NCBI GenBank assembly: GCA_037074705.1 | Contig: CM073592.1 | Location: forward strand, 89,469,129-89,533,128 | Direction of reading: 5' to 3' | DNA: 64,000 nt | Source of the DNA: Zhengitettix transpicula | Taxonomy: Eukaryota; Arthropoda; Insecta; Orthoptera; Tetrigidae | Part shown: positions 42,338-52,697 of the stretch, piece after piece | Numbering within the stretch: the first letter of the stretch is position 1 | Layout: every line of letters begins with the position of its first letter | Made by a program: the position numbers and the translations under genes | The notes under the pieces: generated by a model | Database searches by the model: none | Seen by the model: the letters and a program-made list of their open reading frames with translations, nothing else | What the model was told of the DNA's origin: nothing

Positions 42338-45300
42338 CTGAAACATATATGATAAAAACGTTTAACATACAAATATCTAAAATACAATTCTTATGGTATG
42401 TAAAAAATTGAGAATTTGAAATTAATGCTCGATATATTAATCAAATGTTGGGAGTTTTTAAAAACCATTAATAAAATACATTTTTTAAAATCAAAAATTT
42501 GGATTGCAATATTGCCAATAAATTAAAAATAACGTTACAAAAAAAAGCTCTCGCAATAATTGAGGGACAAGAGGCATTTTAAATTGTTAACTTGATTAGA
42601 GCTTCGTGCGCAGTAGCATGGTTGACTTACTGCGCATCCAACTTAACACGTTGTGTGGAACAAAGATGACGTCACTGCCATGTACAATTCATTACACTAA
42701 GTTTCTGCGACCTTCAGCGCGATTTCTAACTTCACCATTCAAAAAGTTGATCCTTAAATTATAGCTCAAAAACATCTCTCCTCTACAATATACTTTGTCT
42801 TCACCATTGCAATGATTATTTTACTTAACTAACCTATAAATTTACTAATAAACAAATAAATATTCCACTAAATCAATTGGAGCATAATTAAAGAAGCAAG
42901 CAAAGGATCTTCTAACATGTATTGCCTCTTCCCGTATTTGTCTTATGCCAATTAATCTTGTTTCCAAGTATTTGCTACAAAAACCAAGGATTAACACAAC
43001 AGTAAGTAAGACTGGAGTATTCTATGGAAATAAATATTTTAATAAATTTATTCTCGTATAATATATTTCGTAATGTAAGTTATTTCATCTGTACGGATTC
43101 CTGCGATTGCTGTATTATTTCAATTGTATAACACATTCGACGAAGTAATTTATAGCATGTGTACAAATTTGGTTATTTCACACTATTACTATTTGTAGAG
43201 TCTGCATATGTGTATACTACTGTATGGATGACGTCACTGCGCATGCAACTCCAGTCGTGTAGTAACGTTATGTTAACAATTTTAATTTCCCGAGTCTCCC
43301 AAATCATTTTAATTATTTTTTTTTGCAAATCATAACTTGTATTTGATACAAACTTTAAAAAAATACTTATTATGCTCCTCAGATTTGGCAAATTACAGTT
43401 TGCTTACAAATTTTTTAATGCATAATTAGAAAAAATCATTCCTATTATCCGGCCGGTTATGATTCCAACACAGCAGACTGACTGAATTTAATATATATAT
43501 ATATTGTAGTAATTGGTAATTAAGGCATTGTTCTAATTGAAAAGTTGAATTATAGAGGACTCATTATTGGTGGATATAGCGGACGCCGCAACAAACTGGC
43601 AAGGCAAAGAAAGTATTGTTGATCGGTCGAGAAGGTTTTACGCGCTCAAAATTTACGAGACAAACGAATAGTCGGGCAGCAGACAGCAAATAGAACAGAC
43701 AAAACGAACGAACAGACAGGCAATGAACGGCGAGGCATAAAGACCAGCAGAGTCTATTTTACAAAAGTAGTACAGTCAGGCACTGAACGGCGCGGTGTAA
43801 AGACCACAAAATTCTAATACACGAAAAGTTGAACAATTTAGTCAGTCAGCAGCGAGAATGAAAAAGGTCTAATTTAAAGAACGATAAAGTGTTCCAGTAA
43901 CAAGTACGTTGTTATATCAAAACTGCAGAAATTGAACTAGTTTGCAGTCAACAGACAAAACCAATGAGGGGCATTTTCAACAAAAATCCACGAGACCTAC
44001 AAATCCAGGTTGCTGTAAATCATCGAGAATCGACAAAGTTATGTTAAACCAACTAACAAACTACGCTAATTACATTTAGAGTCTTGTGAGTACTTAGAAT
44101 CAGTGATATCCCCAAAATTGTGCACGAAAAGTTAAAATGAGACCTGGGCTGCCGAAAGTAGAAAGAAAACCAACATCATTGTAAACCACGTTTGAAAGAT
44201 AAACGTCAGATCTTTAATTATCGATAAAATGAGATCTTTAATTATTCAGATCATTTTTTTTTTCTTGATAAAAATTGAAATTGTTTAAATTCAATCTTTA
44301 GCATTATTTATTCAGCAACAAATTTCGTCTATGTTCAAACACATTGATTCCCATATAAAGTAAATGTAATTTTTGTGATTTTGATTATATAAATTCTGCC
44401 ATTTATCAAACCCAGTTCAAGACCCTGAGATCCCAAATATTTTGTAATTTGAATATTTGTTTTAAAATTGTTAATAAATCTTGTTTAATAGTCTTCACGT
44501 AATAGTTCTTTTCATTTAAAAGCGCCATATAATTCATATCCAGAATTATTGTCAAAAGATAACAAAAGCTAGTTATAAATTATTACAATATATATATATA
44601 TATATATATATGTATGCTATCTATGATGTAATATGAGAACCATAGTGGCTGTGGCTTGTATTAGGAGACGAGTTAATTACGACAAAACTAATTGCAATAA
44701 CTCGGACTCACCGAAATACTTGACTTTTCAAACTTAGGGTTGCTCTTGACGGCGTCGCAAAGTCGTGCAGGTGCTTCCTTCTTAGCCAGCTGACCCTGTA
44801 ATGTGAAATTGAATACATTTCTTTAGTCATAATTATGTAGTTATTTAATAATAGTGTAATTCATCTAATAGCCTCAATCTTTACCATCATTAGACAAAGA
44901 TTCTTGCATGTATCAGCGCCAGCGGGGTCACACGAAGACTGGACCTTTGTGGTCTGATGAATGAGCAAATTATCCTCATGTGGCTCGTCTGATGCGAATG
45001 CAGAGCATTCGCATGCACCTTTCGGACTGCACAATAAATTGTTAACTTCTAACATGTATTGATTAAAATTAGTGAATAAAAAATTAATCATTTAGTAGTA
45101 TGAGATGAAAATGAACAACCGTAAATGAGCAAAAAAATTATTTATTGACTTTTTAACACTTAGAATAGTTACTATTTCTCATGCTTTATGCACATCAATA
45201 TGCCGACCATTAAAACAACATATTCCTTCCCACGGGAATGCAAGTTTCGTAAGAGATAAGGTTAACTTTTGGTACAAAATCAAGTGATCGATGAATAATC

Positions 45301-45974
45301 TGGCTTTACTGACACGCTAAACCTGAACATGATAGATAGGAATGAATAAGAACGTATTCGAAATTGTGTCATCCATATAAGTGTAGAACTTCTGTCAAAT
45401 AGTTGGTAGCCAACACGGCGTAGACAGTTTTGGGATCTTTACCAAAATCAGACTAAGTAAACTCAAAGGAGACATTTAATAAGAAGTCAGCCTGCAACGC
45501 TTCAAACTTCGTGAGGAATCTGACATTTATTCTGTTTTGAGTACTCTCTAAAATTACTTTTATGTGTTAATAAAATAAAAATTAAATTAAATTCTACCTC
45601 TTTATACGGTACTAAAATTGAGTTCAAATAATTAATTGACTAGCGAAATAAAAAATTTCAGGCGAAGATTTATCTTTCATATGGCAGTCTGTATTGAAAA
45701 TTAAACAGTATTAAAATATGAAAATTTTGCGCTTGAGTTCGACTAGTTACGAACAATTGATAATTATTGCAGTATTATTTCATATTACGAGTTCCGTTTA
45801 CAATTGAAAAATAAAACTAGAACTAAAATTTGTAAAAAACATTTGTGTTTGCCTAATTTAAAGAAAACCATTACTAACGCTTGCCAATTTTATTGGAATA
45901 AAAATTAGTACTTACGAAATTGGTGTAGATGCAGCGGCGCAAATCAAGCAGGCAATTACCAAAATTTTTATCAT
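42224..45974 (-). CDS. Secreted ten-cysteine protein, four coding exons
   Basis: Minus-strand CDS 45974-45916, 45026-44885, 44795-44712, 42337-42224; every junction has GT/AG borders and the phases join to 132 residues. Residues 1-16 are a signal peptide (MIKILVIACLICAAAS). The mature chain has Cys at 25, 27, 52, 60, 64, 80, 103, 120, 121 and 129, enough for five disulphides. The end reads RACDSQEWQFTGLSSTKPIC then CENGLPKSCPGE. The spacing (CxC, C..C...C, LC, C...W.FTGL, CC, C) reminds me of insect follicle cell protein 3C-like secreted proteins; that is a memory-based comparison and untested. The start is the only Met before the signal peptide. A 5' UTR intron is likely, since attacag lies 22 bases upstream. 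Confidence 0.87.
42664..42677. promoter_or_regulatory. CRE-like palindrome, copy 1
   Basis: gatgacgtcactgc contains the perfect CREB/ATF palindrome TGACGTCA. The same 13-14 bases recur at 43227. Use is unproven. Confidence 0.3.
43227..43240. promoter_or_regulatory. CRE-like palindrome, copy 2
   Basis: Second gatgacgtcactgc, followed by gcatgcaac; the context of copy 1 also has tactgcgcat nearby (42629), so both may derive from one repeated segment. Confidence 0.3.
43505..44586 (-). mobile_element. Element TA-C, about 1.08 kb, bounded by TA tracts
   Basis: Ends are tgtagtaatt (after a TA tract at 43488-43504) and aattattaca (before a TA tract at 44587-44612), inverted repeats of ten bases with one mismatch. 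On the minus strand its first 250 bases align with element TA-B. A unit containing gaacggcg and taaagacca is repeated at 43720 and 43783. No protein frame; it looks like a solo LTR lying inside the intron of the cysteine-rich gene. Confidence 0.6.
44712..44795 (-). CDS. Cysteine-rich protein exon 3
   Basis: Acceptor cacattacag, donor gtgagt; 84 bases, phase 0 at both ends, encoding GQLAKKEAPARLCDAVKSNP and the KFEKSSIS tail. The 89-base intron before it is short for this locus. Confidence 0.86.
44885..45026 (-). CDS. Cysteine-rich protein exon 2
   Basis: Acceptor ttattgtgcag before 45026; donor gtaaag after 44885. It encodes SPKGACECSAFASDEPHEDN and the CDPAGADTCKNLCLMM segment, with five cysteines. 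Without splicing the frame ends 21 bases later. Confidence 0.87.
45027..45915 (-). other. First coding intron of the cysteine-rich gene
   Basis: 889 bases, AT-rich, nothing else seen. Confidence 0.75.
45916..45974 (-). CDS. Cysteine-rich protein exon 1: signal peptide
   Basis: ATG at 45974-45972; donor gtaagt follows 45916. Nineteen codons plus two bases. An acceptor-like cattacag in front implies an upstream noncoding exon. Confidence 0.85.
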
Positions 45975-46655
45975 TTTTGGTTCTTCTTTCAAAAAACTGT
46001 AATGGTAAGATTATTTTTATCATCTATGAAAAAGCAGCGTGACTACTAAAACTGTAATCAAATTATTTAAAATTTCATAATGTCTCAAATTAAAATTATT
46101 AAAACACAACGAATTAGTTAATTTTTATACGCTCGGGAAACTTTAGTAAATATTATTGATGTTAAATGTGTTGACATTTTAAGTAAAATATTAGAAAAAA
46201 GTTGAAGTTAAATACTTTGCCACCGCAACTAAAAATTATTTTAAAAAGGTTTTTAAAATGGTTTAGTCATTCAATCGCAAATTAAGTAGTTTGGGATCTT
46301 TAACAATAATTAAAGTTAACTTACAGCGCCCAAGTGATATGCTCTGTACGACAGCACGGTTATGAATGATATTCCACTATTTGTTTTCAGAATAAACACC
46401 CAAATTGTTATTTACTCCTTGACGTACGATCGCAAAAATTTCTTTGGTGTATGAGTTAATTATTCAGAACAATGCAATATTTACAGTACGTAAAAAAGTC
46501 GTATTTGAAACAGATTAAAATTATTTTATAACCATAAATTATTTCGGTAAAGTAAGAAAGCTACGTTAATTTTGATTTTTATATATTTTCTTTAGTTTTG
46601 ATGGTGTAGTTGAGGAAAATGAACTACATATATTTAAATGATGAGTATATGTTAC
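45975..46655 (-). other. Upstream region of the cysteine-rich gene
   Basis: On the minus strand cacttgggcgct followed by gtaagtt gives a plausible donor at 46325, so a noncoding first exon may end at 46326. The promoter would lie just above, near 46370-46430, but no TATA box stands out. Confidence 0.35.
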
Positions 46656-47143
46656 TACTTCTCAATGAAGGAATAATTTTTATATACTCGTCATTCATCG
46701 CATAAACTGATAAAAATATTTGTTTAACAAAAATAATATTTCCTCGTGCTTAGTTTTGGAGCAATAATTTATTTCTATATATTTTTCCTAATTAAATTTC
46801 TATTAAAGATTTCATCGTCCTTGATTATTAACATCTGCTGGTTATACTATATTATTTACAAATATAAGTTAATTTAGTAAAAAAGAAATTTGTTACATTT
46901 ACAATCATCGTTACACTGTAAAAAAAATGTCCCAGAAGTCTGTCATCAAATTTGACACATTTTCGAAGTTGGCCCATTTTAAAATGCAAAAATTTACGTC
47001 TGATTGAAAATAATGAATAAGAGAGATAACCAATACACACAAAATTGTTACTACTTCTCAATGAAGGAATAATTTTTATATACTCGTCATTCATCGTATA
47101 AACTGATAAAAATATTTGCTAAACAAAAAAAAAATATTTCCTC
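46656..47143 (+). repeat. Direct repeat pair of about 90 bases
   Basis: Both 46656-46745 and 47051-47143 read ctacttctcaatgaaggaat, then atactcgtcattcatcg and aaactgataaaaatatttg up to atatttcctcg. A second pair, ctacactaaatctgtttcc, occurs at 47151 and 47378. The spacing suggests local segmental duplication. Confidence 0.8.
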
Positions 47144-47236
47144 GAAAATATGCTACACTAAATCTGTTTCCCATGGTTTTACACAGTTTCATACAGGACC
47201 TCTGCTATGTCTGTATTGGCTATCTCTCTTATTCAA
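47009..47236. repeat. Fold-back family FB-A, copy split by a duplication
   Basis: Left arm aatgaataagagagataacc plus aatacacacaaaa; right arm ctgtattggctatctctctt plus attca. The arms match the outer arms of the other copies, but the interior is replaced by one copy of the direct repeat. Confidence 0.7.
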
Positions 47237-47810
47237 GATTTTTTTTACTTAGAGAAACTCGTGTGAGGAGCGTATTAGTCCAGCGCGTTGAGACCACAAA
47301 TTGTCAAGTCTAGACACTGGTGTCCTTGATAAGAAAAATAATTAAAAACGTGTTTTACGCTACGCCGGAAAATATGGTACACTAAATCTGTTTCCTATGG
47401 AACATATTACAGGAATACTCACTTTTAAAGGGTAATTACAGCAGATCAGTCGTAAATATTCACATACGATTCAGAAGTCAAGAGTCAGTCCTTGCATTAG
47501 AAACAACCATATTCCCTGAGCAAAAACAGCACGATTAAGTCGCTTGAAGTTCAAGCATTGCTTGTAGTTTCATACAGGACGTCGTTATGGTAGAATTTCT
47601 GTCCATTGTTCAACAAATTTTCAATGTTTAGTTTTTACAGAAAAGAAAGTAGCCGTACTTTATTGATTTCGATGCTCTGAACACGAATATCACGATTAAA
47701 ATTGTGTCTCATCTCAGGGTTAGACGTAAGTTGGGACGTTATGTTTCACGTGCATTCAGCGCAATCAATAGGATATACACATTGATTTAACTTACCCAGT
47801 TTCTTGTCTT
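47237..47810. other. Intergenic, nothing more recognised
   Basis: AT-rich, no supported gene. Confidence 0.55.
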
Positions 47811-48350
47811 CCTCTTGTGGGTGGTGTCTGGAGCATCTCTCTGTAGCATCCAGCAGAAATCAGCCAACATAACAGTAGTTCACTGTCCTTTGTGCCGTTG
47901 TTCCAAGAGAGACATTTCCTGGTGGAACCGCTCGCCGTGCTCATTACTGACAGTTCTCTGGGAAAGCATCGAGGTGAACGAGGTGCATCTTCAGGATCAT
48001 GTTGCAGCCAATGACCTTATAAGCACGTGAATGATTTATCTTGAAGAACCCTGTAATTTTCGGCTCTCCTGTTTCCCAAGACCAATGTTGTCATGTTACG
48101 ATAACAATGCTACGAATGGAGCTGATCCAGGGTTTGATTGGACTCAAAGTGTGTGCTGCTCAACAGCTGTCGTATCAGTGAGCCAATTAATATCCCCTTT
48201 GTGATCTTCTCTTTGCCGAGTTGTGGAAACTTCTTATACAAATACTGAAATGCTGCTTCATTCCTGTGTACAGCATGAAAAAATTCTGTCATGAGTCCCA
48301 ACTTGATGCGCAGTGGTAGGAGAACAATTTTCTTCGAATTCACCAGAGGT
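47811..48350 (-). pseudogene. Remnant of a repeat-borne arthropod protein family
   Basis: On the minus strand LPLRIKLGLMTEFFHAV, then AAFQYLYKKFPQLGKEKIT (48343-48150), then HGERFHQEMSLLEQRHKGQ and TTVMLADFCWMLQ (about 47955-47850) are in the order seen in many arthropod and hydra proteins of unknown function that multiply with mobile DNA. An in-frame stop follows RHKGQ, another lies before the HGERF block, and the middle is shortened, so it is not functional. Confidence 0.6.
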
Positions 48351-48399
48351 TTTTCGGCAATATTTTTTTACCCTGCCACCAGAGCTTGTTCGTGGAGGC

Positions 48400-48548
48400 C
48401 ATTCCCTCTGTGTATAGTGTTTCGTCTCCTGGAACAGCGGTACACAGAACAGTGGACTACTGCTCTGTTGTCTGATTTCTGCTGGGTGCTACAGACGCTC
48501 CAAACAACACCCATAAGAGGAAGACAAAGAAAAGGCGCGAATAATTAG
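48400..48548 (+). pseudogene. Second fragment of the same family, opposite strand
   Basis: On the plus strand FRLLEQRYTEQWTTALLSDF then CWVLQ matches the C-terminal block found at 47850-47930 on the minus strand, and both are followed by ccataagaggaagacaa or its relative. The two therefore form an inverted pair. Confidence 0.55.
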
Positions 48549-50839
48549 GTAAGTTCAATTAATATATATATTCTATTGATTAGGGTAGCAGTATATGTGA
48601 ATGGTACTCCCAACTTACTGGTAACCCTGACCAGGGGGACAATTTTAATCGTGATATTCGTCTTCACCACATCGAAATTTACAAAGATCGTCTGTTTTGG
48701 TAAAAAAACAACTAAGGACTATCTTTGTGTGTGAAAGAAGCGTTCTGAATTGTGGAAGAACGAGTTAAAACCCGTTTTTGACCAGAAAAAAACATCTCAG
48801 ACCTTCCTCCCTGTCATAATCGTGCCAAAAATCAAATCGCCAAATACGGAGCCATTTTGTCAACCGTCTAAGGTTCTTTTCGCGTTACACGCATTTGGTC
48901 GCACGGCAAAACATGGAACGGCGAAAATCCGACAAATGCATGGTAACACTAGGCCTATATATTTAATGCACGGCATATTTCCATCACAAGCTTTTCTAGT
49001 GTAGGGATATGCAATGAACCGTAAATAAATTACTGCAGTATGGTTATATTATCGTCTCATATAGAGATAATACTAACGTCAGGTTTGGGTGCATCCCATG
49101 AATGAAAGGAAAGCACAGGTCTGACTTCCACAGGGATAGTCAAAAGCTCTGCATCAACGCTCCCATAATTTAACTGTTAATTATTTTTCATCATAAAATT
49201 TATAAAATAAGAATTCAAACTGAAAGCAAAAACTCAGGGGAAACCTTCGAGACCAACTGACAGACCGATTTACAGTGCATTTGGTCACGTAGACCACCGA
49301 GTTATCAGTCGCCGCCGACTCATGATCGTCAGGTCAAAATTGTATGTTGTGAAATGAGCCTAAGCGGGACCCAGGAAAATGGCGGATCTCATACGTAGCC
49401 TCACGGAAACCAATATAAATAAATTATGTGAGAAATGGTAGGAAGGTATGATGTGTGTTGTCTCAATGGGTCCTACTTTGACAGCGACTTTCAATAATAG
49501 TACTGTAATGGAGTCTAATAAAATTAATTTAAGAGGAATTAGGGACCTAAGTATTTGAAGGTTTTAGTCTCAGTCCAACCAATATCATATATATAACATG
49601 TATATTGTATATATGTGCGTTAACATGTATATAACTATTTTTTTATGTTGCTATCATTTTTGTTTAATTCTTAAAGAGTTTATTTAGCCTGGATATAAAT
49701 TAGATTTACCTCAGTTTTCTTATTTACCAGCCTTATTTGTTCCGACAGTATTATGTATTCATAAGATAGTTGGAGTAAATTCGTTACAATTTTTTTTAAG
49801 ATACTGTTAAGCATAATTCTACTCGAACTATTTGTTGACGTAATTTAAATATAGGAAAACAAAATTGAAGTAATATACGTATCTATGCCATTACCGTATG
49901 TATATTTTCATATTACACGCCATTTAATCATATCATCAGCCAAAATAAAACAATTAATTCGAACTTTAAACCAAATATCGGAAATAAATTACCAAAATTA
50001 ATTTTAATAATTTGACGAGAGTCCAGCGTATTTTTTTTTCCAAATTTTGTATAAAGAGATGTTGGTTACCTTCGACTATCTACTATTAGATAAGATAACG
50101 CAGTAACGCAGAACCCCACCTATTGACAAAGGATCAAGGTTGAAAGTCAACGGAATAAGGAATATACACTACAATGATTCCATTTATTATGAACAAGCTT
50201 GATTATGCTAGTACATCTTGCTAGAAAAATTGTTTCAATACAAAAATTCATGGAAAAATTAAACGACTTTAATAGAATGGATTTAAACTATATTCTTAAA
50301 TATATGGTTCTTATTTTTAGCACACTAATATCTTCTCCATACATTTATGAAACGTATAATTTTTCCTGCATTAAATCAGTAGTTGCCATCTTGAGTCTTT
50401 CACGTTGATTGATATTTAGAAAACTAATTTTGCAGTGAAAAACAAAAATGAACCTTCTCATAATAAATATTTCTATATAAATAAAGTTTTAACTGTCCGG
50501 TCTGGCAGTCATTCAGGGAACTGATTTTCAACTACTTGAATTCTGTTTACATTTTCCTGTGTCTATGTAGTAGTGGTAGATCCTCTATATTTATAATGTT
50601 ATCAATTCTATTTGTTCTTAATCCTATTCTTTTCTTACTATCTAACAATAGAGTAAACATCTTCCCGATTGTCATTCCATCTCAATCTCTTTCCCACTAT
50701 GCACAGCTATATACCCCCACCCATTATACGTTTAAGGGGAATTATGACGTGAAGGATATTCCCACTAAATAAACAATCTTTAATCTATGTACACATTTTT
50801 TTCACCAAACGCAGTCATACAAAAATACTTCACTACGAA
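48549..50839. other. Intergenic, 2.3 kb without features
   Basis: AT-rich. A short TA/TG-rich stretch lies at 49590-49640. No supported gene or element. Confidence 0.6.
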
Positions 50840-51560
50840 CACAATGCTAGCGCCTTGTTGGCGGGCGTGAGCCAGTCTGGTGGCTCTTGCTCTGTCTTTA
50901 GTTCCTCAAGGATATTTCACATCATCTCGTCCAAGTTGTAAGGTGGTTGCAGGGGTCGCCTAACAGCATCGTAGCGGAGTCACACGTGAGATGTTGTGTA
51001 GAGGTTCCTTTGTATAAAGGTTGGACGGTGTCCGTGGCGCTACGGTGCTGAAGCTTGCATGCGAGCCATATGATGGCGGAGCTGTTGTAAGAATTCTGCT
51101 TGCTGTGTTGGAGGGGCGACCAAATCCGCCGGCAGTTGCAGCTGTTCCCCTAGACCATTTGCGCTGGGGAAGCATCAATGTCCTCTTTCACCATTGTGCG
51201 TAACCATAGAAGAACCAAAAGTAACGCCTCCAACCAAGATTCTGGACGACACATAATCGCAGCCTTGATTATCCGTTGGGAGCTTTCAACCATTCCGTTG
51301 CTCGCAGGATGGTAGTTGTACGTAGGTGTGTGCAACCACAGAAGCGCAACAGCTCGTGGAAAAGTTACGACTCAAACTAGCGCCCACGATCAGTTGTGAT
51401 GCTGGAAGGAACACCGAAACGTGCGAACCAAGTGTCAATGAGCGCCCGTGATTGGTTCTATTCATGACCTTAAGTGACACATGGATCCAATCCATCACTT
51501 GACGCCTGAGCGAAGGAAGACCAAAAGTAGAGAATCGGCTCCAAAGAAGAGTTCTGCTTG
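50840..51560 (-). pseudogene. Ty3/gypsy integrase relic
   Basis: On the minus strand, read high to low: WFARFGVPSSITTDRG of the integrase core, then TYHPASNGMVESSQRIIKAA, LVLLWLRT, KEDIDASPAQM, and further on HVCLRYDAVRRPLQPPYN. This is the order of the C-terminal half of gypsy integrase and its tail. Stops occur after DRGR, after PAQMV, and after QASAP, and there is at least one frame change near 51370, so it is dead. No LTRs were identified beside it. Confidence 0.82.
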
Positions 51561-51684
51561 AAAATGGTCATGACACCAATATTCTGGGACGCGTAGGGAA
51601 TTGATTAACTTCAAAAATGAATAACAATCAACAGCGAGTATTATGCGAACATTTTACGTAGTTCGAATGATGAAAAATATCAGG
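51561..51684. other. Spacer
   Basis: Nothing recognised. Confidence 0.5.
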
Positions 51685-52118
51685 TGATCCTTCCCAGAGA
51701 CCTCGGGAGGAGGGATGCCTTTACCTCTCTCTGGTTTTGAACTAAGGTTCCCGCAAGCCGAGGCACCTCGGCCTGTTCCGGGGTCGCAGATCTTGGGCAC
51801 ACAGGAAGAGTTGTCCAGTATTCCTATTGGAATAGTCGGCCAGCTGTCTCCTAAACTGGTCAAAGCACGGCGAGGGGAATGCTGCGTCCCCACAACAATC
51901 CCCTCTCCCGCCATGGAAGAGCGTGGTACAAGTACCCAATGCCCGACCTACCTGATGCAGGTTTTTATAGGGTTACCCCTAAATCACATTTAGGCGAATT
52001 GCCCGGGGGCCCTAGTTAACCCTTGCTACCTTGCCCTATTTTTCAGCATCCCTCCTTTCAGTCCCTTTCCTATACTACAAGAGGGGGGCTGCCACTATGT
52101 GGATTACCCTAAACATAG
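51685..52118 (+). mobile_element. Retroposon RP-1, plus-sense copy
   Basis: Runs from gatgcctttacctctctctg through ggccagctgtctcctaaact and cccgggggccctagttaacc to gtggattaccctaaacatag. The terminal A-run seen in other copies has been lost or cut off. Confidence 0.85.
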
Positions 52119-52611
52119 CCTTTCTTATTATTATTGTCATTTGCTTCATTTATGTGCGCAGCCATATGCCGCCAAGTATGACAAGTTAAATCGATAAGGT
52201 AATCAACAATGAACGTTTATTATATTTTCACAATTCATAATTAAATTAGCTAAATGCTGCATTTTTTAAAAAAACATCAATTGTTATTTTTACTCAAAAT
52301 GTACGAATACTATTTTTCTTTTGATAATATAATATTGCTTTCCTGTACGAGCATTATAGTCCTGACAAAAAAAATTGAATCCTTAATAGTAAAGATAGAA
52401 AAAAATTTATGCAGTTATTTAAATATATTTCAGCTCATCGTTTAAATAAGGTAACATAAAGTTCCCGCATGACCTGACAACCATTGGTGCTTGAAATTCA
52501 GTCACGTCGTCTGCTACGTAAATATAAAGGTGCAACTCATTACGTACCCGTTTGCGTTATGAGACAGTAATAGCATTTGATTTGTATATCAATTTGTTAT
52601 TTTTTGTGAAA
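52119..52611 (+). other. CPOX upstream region
   Basis: Contains a TATA-like tataaagg at 52523-52530, about 80 bases before the ATG. The rest is AT-rich. Confidence 0.5.
52523..52530 (+). promoter_or_regulatory. Candidate TATA box of CPOX
   Basis: tataaagg in a locally GC-richer context; a start site about 30 bases on would leave a 5' UTR of roughly 55 bases. No initiator motif stands out. Confidence 0.35.
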
Positions 52612-52697
52612 ATGTTCTACAGAAATTTTTACTCCAGTGCGAAAAGAGCATATCAGTTTCCTTTATTCCTTCACGCTTTCGAATCTAGAAAATTGAG
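52612..52697 (+). CDS. CPOX: CPOX exon 1: presequence
   Basis: ATG at 52612; [14 protein letters not shown] and following residues lack acidic residues at the start. The donor after 52697 is gttaga, weak, but it is the choice that matches the phase of exon 2, which begins with one completing base. An upstream in-frame start is possible but lies at the probable transcript start. Confidence 0.75.

Larger units (their letters stand above)
42338..44711 (-). other. Last intron of the cysteine-rich gene, 2.4 kb
   Basis: Holds element TA-C (43505-44586) and two copies of gatgacgtcactgc (42664 and 43227). Otherwise AT-rich. Confidence 0.75.
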
